Shown one piece after another: positions 57,119 to 64,000 of a stretch of 64,000 nt of DNA; positions within the stretch are counted from its first letter, which is position 1; every line of letters begins with the position of its first letter. The DNA lies in contig CANRAU010000002.1 of assembly GCA_947628665.1 (NCBI GenBank), positions 86,889 to 150,888 of the forward strand, written 5' to 3'. Both the position numbers and the translations under genes were made by a program. Under the pieces are notes generated by a model, which saw only the letters and a list, made by a program, of their open reading frames with translations, ran no database searches and had not been told where the DNA came from. The stretch is from an uncultured Clostridia bacterium. GTDB lineage: Bacteria; Bacillota; Clostridia; Oscillospirales; Acutalibacteraceae.

Positions 57119-59134
57119 TTACATCATTTCATCGCGTTTGCGTTTTCCCGCATAGAGAGCAAATGCACCGGCTAAGGCAATCGGGATGAGGAGGAACGGC
57201 AGCGCGCTGTGCTTTTGAGTGTAGGTATTCGGTATACCGTTATCCGAAGAAGCAGGCGTATCGCCCGTCCCATTGGTTGTCGGCACGTCGGGAGCAGGCG
57301 TGGTAGACGGTTCCGGCGTTGTCGTTTGGGTCACGCGCCCCAAGTCCTTTTCTTCCGATGAAAGCGGAGCAGCCGTAATCAAATAGCTGTACTGCGCGGC
57401 CTCCTGTTCAGAGAGCGGCGTAAAGGTAAAGGTCTTACTCTTTAACTGTGTTTGCCTATTATAAAGCGTATATACGACCGTCATATCAAAAGGATTGGTG
57501 CAATCCGCGAGCACATGCTCGGGCAGGGTGATGTAGCCTGTCTCCCCTGCCGCCAATCGTTTGGTTACGGTCGGCTTTAATTCAAATTTCGCGCCGTTTA
57601 TCTGAATATACCAAACGGAGATTTCATATTGTGCGGAAAGGTTTTGGATCAGCAGTTTCTTGTCCGCTGCGCTGTGATATCCGGGCGAAGTGCCGTCAAA
57701 CCGAATGTAAAGGCTGTCCACAGGGTTCTGCGCGGAGTTAAACTGCGGGAATTTAGCGTCTGAAAATACATTCCGAAGTCGATCTGTGCATAAGAAAGTC
57801 CGTACAAGCTCTTTGGTATACGGGTCAAAAACGTACATACCGTGAAACTGACCGTTGACAAACCAGGTGTTGTCAGGCAGATAGGCGGTCGATGCATCCA
57901 AATTGCGCTCGGGAGAGATGTGCAAATGTCCTTTATCGCTGCAATTTTTGCCTTTTGCCGTATAATCTGCGGCAAACCTGCTGTCAAACGGTGCGCAGAA
58001 CGCGCCGGAGGATAAATTGGTGTCAATGATATAATCCGAGTTTTTATTCGTACCCGTTAAATTTTCGTGTCCGTATTTGGTCAGGATGGCAATGCTTGTA
58101 CCGGCTTTCTGCGCGCGTTTCAAGCCCTCGCGCATATTTGCCATCGCGCCGTAGTGGAACGCATCGGAATTCGCGATGATCTGCGCGTTTAGGTTTGGGT
58201 CAAGACGTTTTTCCTTCGCTTCTTCATATACCGAAAGCGGGCAGAAATCCCAAATGCTCGGAATATTTTTGGCAAGGTCAACCAAATACCGTTCGCAAAG
58301 GTCGGAAAGTACGGCGTTCAAATTGTCAAAGCCGATATATTTGATCAGCCACTCAAATTCTTCTTCCGTACCGTTTCCCAATTCTACAAATTCCAAAATG
58401 GTCGCATAATCCACATGGAGCGGAACGCCGAGCATCGGGTCACCGACCATAGAAGTACCGCCGATGGCGGGAGAATCCAAAACGACTCTGCGCGCGTCGC
58501 CCTTATACCCGTAATAATAGAGATAAGAAGCGCCGCATTGACCGCCGTGGCTCAATCCGAAAATGTCCACCTGCTTTGCACCGGTCAATGCTTTAACTTC
58601 CTGAATGAACGCGTCGATGGCCTTCGCGTAGGCAATTTGTCCCTCGCGCCAGTCATGGTTAAAAATGAAAATATTCTCTGCGCCGCGCTCCTGCTCCATC
58701 ATTTCCACAAGCTGTTTTTCGGCAACAAGATTTTCTTCGCCGTTTGCGCGAAGCGTGGAAACGCGCGCCTGAGCGGCCGAGGTGATATGCGGAACAAGAT
58801 TGTAATAGGAAGTGCCGTCGGGATTGCAGCGGATCGGGTCTAAAGTTTCCTGTAAAATGCCGCCGAGAATGTCGACGAGCTGTGTTGTATCCCCTTGAAA
58901 AACACTCCCTGCCGTGCCCGCTATATCGGGCAGAGCGGCTACGATACGATCCCCGACTTTAGAAAAGTCCAGCCCCCATACCTGCTCGCCGGTATCGGCA
59001 TTATCGAGCCGCGGACCGCTGTAGCCCTGTAAAATAATCAACGGCGTTTTGTCCGTCTGCGCCGCAGCAGTGGAAAGCGGAATAAGGGAAAAGAGAAGCA
59101 AAACGACTAAGAGCACGGAAAGCGTTTTTTTCAT
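57119..59134 (-). CDS. Secreted alpha/beta-hydrolase (lipase/LCAT-like) with C-terminal membrane anchor
   Basis: Signal peptide; VDIFGLSHGGQCGASYLYYYG nucleophile elbow; Pro/Thr linker, TM segment and AGKRKRDEMM tail. Confidence 0.75.
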   Translation of the reverse strand: MKKTLSVLLVVLLLFSLIPLSTAAAQTDKTPLIILQGYSGPRLDNADTGEQVWGLDFSKVGDRIVAALPDIAGTAGSVFQGDTTQLVDILGGILQETLDPIRCNPDGTSYYNLVPHITSAAQARVSTLRANGEENLVAEKQLVEMMEQERGAENIFIFNHDWREGQIAYAKAIDAFIQEVKALTGAKQVDIFGLSHGGQCGASYLYYYGYKGDARRVVLDSPAIGGTSMVGDPMLGVPLHVDYATILEFVELGNGTEEEFEWLIKYIGFDNLNAVLSDLCERYLVDLAKNIPSIWDFCPLSVYEEAKEKRLDPNLNAQIIANSDAFHYGAMANMREGLKRAQKAGTSIAILTKYGHENLTGTNKNSDYIIDTNLSSGAFCAPFDSRFAADYTAKGKNCSDKGHLHISPERNLDASTAYLPDNTWFVNGQFHGMYVFDPYTKELVRTFLCTDRLRNVFSDAKFPQFNSAQNPVDSLYIRFDGTSPGYHSAADKKLLIQNLSAQYEISVWYIQINGAKFELKPTVTKRLAAGETGYITLPEHVLADCTNPFDMTVVYTLYNRQTQLKSKTFTFTPLSEQEAAQYSYLITAAPLSSEEKDLGRVTQTTTPEPSTTPAPDVPTTNGTGDTPASSDNGIPNTYTQKHSALPFLLIPIALAGAFALYAGKRKRDEMM

Positions 59135-59238
59135 AGAAGCATCTCCTTTTAAATATAAGAAAAACAGGGAAAAACAGCCATAATTTTATTTTACCGTTAC
59201 CGTTTCTTTTTGTCAATCAACGTGAGCGCCCATTGGAT

Positions 59239-59460
59239 TTATGCGTCAAAGAGACTTTTCTGCAGAGCCGAAAGCCTTTTTTTTCGTTCGGCGGTAGCCT
59301 CCGCCGAAACGGCGTATTTGCCGTCCGGCAGTCGATAGACAACGTCTCCCTCTCGAACGCCGCCGACAAACTCCGCAATTGGAACATCCGTATGCGTTTT
59401 GTCGGCATTTTCCAAAATGACCAAATTGCCCTCTATGCGATCCACCCGCCATGTCTGCAT
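59239..59460 (-). CDS. DUF3006 domain-containing protein
   Basis: MQTWRVDRIEGNLVILENADKTHTDVPIAEFVGGVREGDVVY; adjacent to MBL gene. Confidence 0.85.
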   Translation of the reverse strand: MQTWRVDRIEGNLVILENADKTHTDVPIAEFVGGVREGDVVYRLPDGKYAVSAEATAERKKRLSALQKSLFDA

Positions 59461-59485
59461 GGCGCGCTCTCCCCTTTCCAACCCT

Positions 59486-60427
59486 TTATTTCTCCGTTTG
59501 TACGGAAACGGAGTTGCCGTCGCTCGTCACAACGATCGTTCCGTTGCGATCCGTCCGCCGATAGTCGATCCCGAGCTTGTCGAGCCGCTCCAAGGTGGAA
59601 TCGCTTGGCAAGTTGTAGGAATTGTTTTCCCCGCAGGAAATAATGGCAAGCTCCGGATCAACCGCGCGCAAATAGGCTTCGGTCGAAGAGGTCTTGCTAC
59701 CGTGGTGGCCGAGCTTCAGCACATTTGCGCGCACATCAAAGCCTTTTTCCAAAATATCCGATTCCGATTTCTTCTCGGCGTCCCCCTGAAACAAAAAGGA
59801 AGTGCTGCCGTACTGTGCGCGGATCACGACGGAGGAATTGTTCATTTCCGTGTAATCGTCATTCGGCGCATACACACAAAAGCTGCACCCGCCGAGCGTA
59901 TAGGCATTGCCCGGTTTTGCCGCGATCACCTTCGCGCTACTGTCCTGCAAAGCGTAAAGCACATCCTCATACACCTTGGAGGTCGGCGTATTTTCCTCGG
60001 AATACTTCGGCATGATCACATTCTTGACCGTATAATTTCGAATCACTTCGTCCGCGCTGCCGATATGATCCGCATGCGCGTGCGTCAGAATAAAATAGTC
60101 GATCGTGTCTATTTCCTGCGCTTGCAAATAGGCGTTGATGGTCGAATACGCGTCCACGTCGCCCGCGTCGATCAGGATGCACTCATCGCCGCAGACGATC
60201 AGCTCGCAGTCCGCCTGCCCGACATCCAAATAGTGTACGGAAAACGGGAACTTCGCCGCGTCTACGGTTTGATTGGCACCTGTCTGCCGAAACAGATCGC
60301 TCCAAGACGGCAATCCGAGCTTCGGGAAACAGGTGATCAGCAAAGCGAGTAACCCGATAGCCGCCAAAACGGCAATTTCGATGATGCGCAGTTCCTTTTT
60401 CTTACGGCGCGACGTGCGTTTTGCCAT
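59486..60427 (-). CDS. ComEC/Rec2-like MBL-fold metallohydrolase
   Basis: VHYLDVGQADCELIVCGDECILIDAGD, DYFILTHAHADHIGSADEVI, LKLGHHGSKTSS. Confidence 0.9.
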   Translation of the reverse strand: MAKRTSRRKKKELRIIEIAVLAAIGLLALLITCFPKLGLPSWSDLFRQTGANQTVDAAKFPFSVHYLDVGQADCELIVCGDECILIDAGDVDAYSTINAYLQAQEIDTIDYFILTHAHADHIGSADEVIRNYTVKNVIMPKYSEENTPTSKVYEDVLYALQDSSAKVIAAKPGNAYTLGGCSFCVYAPNDDYTEMNNSSVVIRAQYGSTSFLFQGDAEKKSESDILEKGFDVRANVLKLGHHGSKTSSTEAYLRAVDPELAIISCGENNSYNLPSDSTLERLDKLGIDYRRTDRNGTIVVTSDGNSVSVQTEK

Positions 60428-60448
60428 GTTTCTTCCCCCAAAAAATCG

Positions 60449-63001
60449 TTACTGCGTATCGCCGAAGTCCGCCGATTCGGCGTCGTTTTCCGATGTATAA
60501 TCCCGTGAAGCCCCGCCCTGTGCCAAGGCGTTCATCTCATACCACTGCTGCTTGGAAATCAGCACCTTACGCGGCTTGCTGCCCTCGTAAGGACCAATAA
60601 TGCCGCGTTCTTCCAAATTGTCGATAATCCGTGCCGCACGTGCATAGCCGAGCTTCAGTTTGCGCTGCAAAAGCGTCGTCGAAGCCATTTGCGCGTCCAC
60701 GACCACCTCAATGGCCTTCGGGATCATTTCGTCGGCCTCGGTCTCCCCGTCCTCGCCGTCGTCGTCAGCGCCGCCGCTCTTTTTCTTGTCCATAACGGCC
60801 TGCCGTTCGATCTCCTGCATGACCTCATCGTCATACGCGGACTGCTCCTGCTGTTTGATATGGTCTACAACGGTTTCGACCTCCTTGTCGGACAAAAAGC
60901 AGCCTTGGATACGAATGGGTTTCGCAATGCCGACAGGATAAAACAGCATATCGCCGTTGCCGAGTAGTTTTTCCGCGCCCGCCGCGTCAATAATGGTGCG
61001 CGAGTCGATCTGCGAGGAAACTTTCAGCGAAAGACGGCTGGGAATATTGGCTTTGATCAATCCCGTAATGACGTCTACGGACGGCCTTTGCGTGGCGATC
61101 ACCAAATGCATACCCGCCGCGCGCGCCATTTGCGCCAGACGGCAAATGGAATCCTCGACCTCATGCGGGGCTGCCATCATCAGGTCGGACAGCTCGTCGA
61201 TGAAAATCACGATCTGCGGCAGCTTCGGCTGCCCAATGCTCTCGCAAATGCTGTTGTAGCCGCTGATGTCGCGCACGTTATTGTCCGAAAACATTTTATA
61301 TCGCGTAAGCATTTCGGTGACCGCCCACGCGAGCGCGCCCGACGCCTTGCGCGGATCGGAAACAACAGGCACGATCAAATGCGGAATACCGTTGTAAACC
61401 GTGAATTCAACCTGCTTGGGGTCGATCATCAGGAGCTTGACTTCGTCGGGCGTGGCGTTATACAAAATGCTGACGATCATGGCATTTAAGCACACGGATT
61501 TACCCGAACCCGTAGTACCCGCCACCAAAAGGTGCGGCATTTTCGCAAGATCCGCATAGGTGCAGTTGCCCGCAATATCCTTGCCCAAAGCGACAAACAG
61601 CTTGGATTTTGCATTCCTGTATTGATCCGTATCGATGATCTCGCGCAGGGTGACCGTCGCACGGTTTTTGTTCGGCACTTCGATGCCGACGGCCGCTTTA
61701 TTGGGGATCGGCGCTTCGATACGAATGCCGCCCGCCGCAAGATTCAGCGCAATATCGTCCGCCAAATTGGTAATACGGCTGATTTTCACGCCCGCCGCAG
61801 GCTGGATCTCGTACCGCGTGACCGAAGGACCTCGGCAGATGTCCACAATGTGCGTTTCCACGCCAAAGCTCTTGAGGGTATCGACCAGTTTTGTGGCGTT
61901 GGTTTTTAACTCTTCCTCATATTTGAGATTCTTCGCGTGCTTATTGACCGCCAGACAGTCAAGCGGAGGCTTCTCGTACACCTTTTCGGGAATCGCTTCG
62001 TCCGTATCCTCGCCGTTTACCTCGGCATCCTCCCCTGCCGCCACGGTCGGCTCTTTGCCGAATTTTTCGGCGGAGATCGGTATGATCCCATCACTTACGG
62101 GCGCGGCAGGTTTGCTTTCTTCGGGGCTCGCTTTCATTTTATTGATGATGTCATCGAGCAAAACGGGCTTCACAGCCTCCGGCTCGGACTGCGGCTCTGC
62201 GTCCTCCTTGGTAACAAGGGTCGATTCGACCAAAGGCTCGTCCGCGTCGAGAGCCTCTTTTTTCTTACGAGAACTGCGTTTGGGCTTCGGTTCTTCCTCC
62301 TGAATCGGTGCAGGGCCTAAATCCACATCGACATTGTAATCGCGTTTTTGCCGATTGGAGATCTGTTCGATTTTTTCCTCGCGGTATTCGTTGACCTTTT
62401 GCACGGGCTTAGCAACACCGTGAAACAGCCGAATGAGCGTTGTACCTGTCATGAGCATAATGCACACGAACAAAAGGATCAATACGATTGCGATCGCCGC
62501 GCCTTTCGCGCTTCCGGTCGCAAGCAGGATAAGCCCGCCGAACACTGCGCCGACCGCTCCGCTGCCGAGATACGAGCCGTCATAGCGGAAAACGTTGTAA
62601 GCGTCCACAATATCATCCCAAAACGATACCGTGCCCTGGAATTTAAAAATATGTATCGCGCCGCATATCAGTACCACCAGCGCGATCGCCTCGCCGACCT
62701 TGAAGCCGACGCGGGTATTGGTCTTGTCCAACGTTGTCATAACGGCAACGTAAATTAAAATCAGCGGAACCACAAACGCGCAGAAGCCGAACAGCCCGAA
62801 CGAAAAATTTCGAACCGCGCCCCAAATTCCCCCGCCCGGGATAAAGGTCAGGCAAAGCGCAAAGAGCGCCACGCCGAAAAGGATGATCGCCGCCATTTGC
62901 TTGCGCGCTTCGTCGTTCCGGGCATTGCGGCTCGAATTTGCCGATTGCGACGAGCGACCGCTGTTTTTCTGCGGTCTTTTTTGGGATGTTTTTTGTGCCA
63001 T
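60449..63001 (-). CDS. ftsK: DNA translocase FtsK/SpoIIIE
   Basis: Four-TM N-terminus; HLLVAGTTGSGKSVCLNAMIVSILY; C-terminal winged helix LLQRKLKLGYARAARIIDNLEERGIIGPYEGSKPRKVL. Confidence 0.96.
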   Translation of the reverse strand: MAQKTSQKRPQKNSGRSSQSANSSRNARNDEARKQMAAIILFGVALFALCLTFIPGGGIWGAVRNFSFGLFGFCAFVVPLILIYVAVMTTLDKTNTRVGFKVGEAIALVVLICGAIHIFKFQGTVSFWDDIVDAYNVFRYDGSYLGSGAVGAVFGGLILLATGSAKGAAIAIVLILLFVCIMLMTGTTLIRLFHGVAKPVQKVNEYREEKIEQISNRQKRDYNVDVDLGPAPIQEEEPKPKRSSRKKKEALDADEPLVESTLVTKEDAEPQSEPEAVKPVLLDDIINKMKASPEESKPAAPVSDGIIPISAEKFGKEPTVAAGEDAEVNGEDTDEAIPEKVYEKPPLDCLAVNKHAKNLKYEEELKTNATKLVDTLKSFGVETHIVDICRGPSVTRYEIQPAAGVKISRITNLADDIALNLAAGGIRIEAPIPNKAAVGIEVPNKNRATVTLREIIDTDQYRNAKSKLFVALGKDIAGNCTYADLAKMPHLLVAGTTGSGKSVCLNAMIVSILYNATPDEVKLLMIDPKQVEFTVYNGIPHLIVPVVSDPRKASGALAWAVTEMLTRYKMFSDNNVRDISGYNSICESIGQPKLPQIVIFIDELSDLMMAAPHEVEDSICRLAQMARAAGMHLVIATQRPSVDVITGLIKANIPSRLSLKVSSQIDSRTIIDAAGAEKLLGNGDMLFYPVGIAKPIRIQGCFLSDKEVETVVDHIKQQEQSAYDDEVMQEIERQAVMDKKKSGGADDDGEDGETEADEMIPKAIEVVVDAQMASTTLLQRKLKLGYARAARIIDNLEERGIIGPYEGSKPRKVLISKQQWYEMNALAQGGASRDYTSENDAESADFGDTQ

Positions 63002-63017
63002 CTGCGTTCCTCCAAGG

Positions 63018-63800
63018 TCAATTGCCATCCGTATTTTCTTTTTGTGTATTCGTAATCATGTTGTATAGACATTCCAGCGCGTCCGAAAGGCCGCCGAGAT
63101 GATCGATCATGCCCGCGTTCACGGCCTCTTTACCGTCCAGCACCGTGCCGACGTCGGTCGCAAGCTCCCCCGTCGCGAGCATATATTCCCGAAAGCGTTC
63201 GGGCGGCATAGCGGAATTGCGGGCGACAAAATCCACGATGCGCTCCTGCATTTTCTGAAAATTCAAAAAGGTCTGCGGTACGCCGAGCACCAGCCCGTTC
63301 ATGCGCACGGGGTGAATGGTCATCGTCGCCGAAGGGACAATAAAGGACTGCTTCGCCGAAACGGCAAGCGGCACGCCGATGGAATGACCGCCGCCGAGTA
63401 CCAGAGATACCGTCGGCGTCTGCATACCGCTGATCAACTCCGCAATGGCAAGGCCCGCCTCAATATCGCCGCCGACCGTATTGAGCAGAATAATCAAGCC
63501 CTCGATCTCGTTGCTTTCCTCAATCGCGACCAACTGCGGAATGACATGCTCGTATTTGGTGGTTTTGTTTTGGGGCGGAAGCGTATAATGCCCCTCGATC
63601 TGCCCGATGATCGTCAGGCAGTGGATCAAATGCCCGTTTTTGGAAACGGTGATCGAGCCGGTTTCCACGATCTGCCGAATGGAGGAGGCATTCGGTTCGT
63701 CCTCCCCTTCAAATTCCGAATCGCCCTCGGGCGGTTCTTCCGACAGGGGATTCGCCTGCATGACGGTTTGAAACAATACGTTCTTTTTTTGGCTTGCCAT
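63018..63800 (-). CDS. ClpP-family serine protease (TepA/YmfB-like)
   Basis: EGLIILLNTVGGDIEAGLAIAELISGMQTPTVSLVLGGGHSIGVPLAVSAKQSFIVPSATMTIHPV. Confidence 0.88.
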   Translation of the reverse strand: MASQKKNVLFQTVMQANPLSEEPPEGDSEFEGEDEPNASSIRQIVETGSITVSKNGHLIHCLTIIGQIEGHYTLPPQNKTTKYEHVIPQLVAIEESNEIEGLIILLNTVGGDIEAGLAIAELISGMQTPTVSLVLGGGHSIGVPLAVSAKQSFIVPSATMTIHPVRMNGLVLGVPQTFLNFQKMQERIVDFVARNSAMPPERFREYMLATGELATDVGTVLDGKEAVNAGMIDHLGGLSDALECLYNMITNTQKENTDGN

Positions 63801-64000
63801 ATTTCACCCTCCGTTTGTATGTAAAGCCCGGTGAGGATGAATACAAAAAAGGACGCTATATATTGTACCACGATTTTACCGAATTATCAACATTTGGTTT
63901 TCCGATTTCTGAAAAATCGGCGATTTTTCTAAATTGCAATATCAAATAGGACAGGATAGAAAAGGTCGTCAGAGGAGCGGTAATTGAAGATTTTACGGGG

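Noticed and set aside
1-64000. CRISPR arrays, transposons, prophage or toxin-antitoxin/defence islands
   Set aside because: No regularly spaced repeats, transposase, phage structural genes or recognised defence genes found in either strand of the ORF track
63984-64000. Start of a + strand CDS at the window edge (TTG AAG ATT TTA CGG ...)
   Set aside because: RBS-like aggagcgg precedes it, but only about five codons are visible, so no product can be supported

Overview
The window is a gene-dense chromosomal segment whose gene content (SpmA/SpmB, CwlD-like amidase, RqcH, SAM-I and FMN riboswitches) fits an anaerobic, spore-forming-type Clostridia/Oscillospirales Firmicute. I could support about 60 CDSs, one tRNA-Ser(GGA), a SAM-I riboswitch upstream of metK, an FMN riboswitch upstream of a RibU-like transporter, and many intrinsic terminators. 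No CRISPR array, prophage or transposon is visible. Most of the content is housekeeping: folate folE-folP-folB-folK, ispD-ispF, pgk-tpiA-gpmI, rpsB-tsf, radA, ftsK, metK, typA and asnB. The most interesting regions are: (1) the locus at 32.5-36.3 kb, where a consensus promoter and a roughly 155-nt leader with P1/antiterminator/terminator logic precede two unassigned membrane proteins and larB-larC-larE, suggesting an orphan riboswitch-like element in a nickel-pincer cofactor locus; (2) an amino-acid ABC substrate-binding protein that looks circularly permuted; (3) an LCP-like protein lacking the expected arginines; (4) an MreB-like protein with an altered phosphate-2 motif; (5) perfect intercistronic hairpins without U-tracts in pgk-tpiA-gpmI, and a terminator for gpmI embedded antisense in spmB; (6) a structured leader upstream of rpsB; (7) an AT-rich gap of about 800 bp with perfect palindromes. 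All calls come from reading the sequence; no database search was run.
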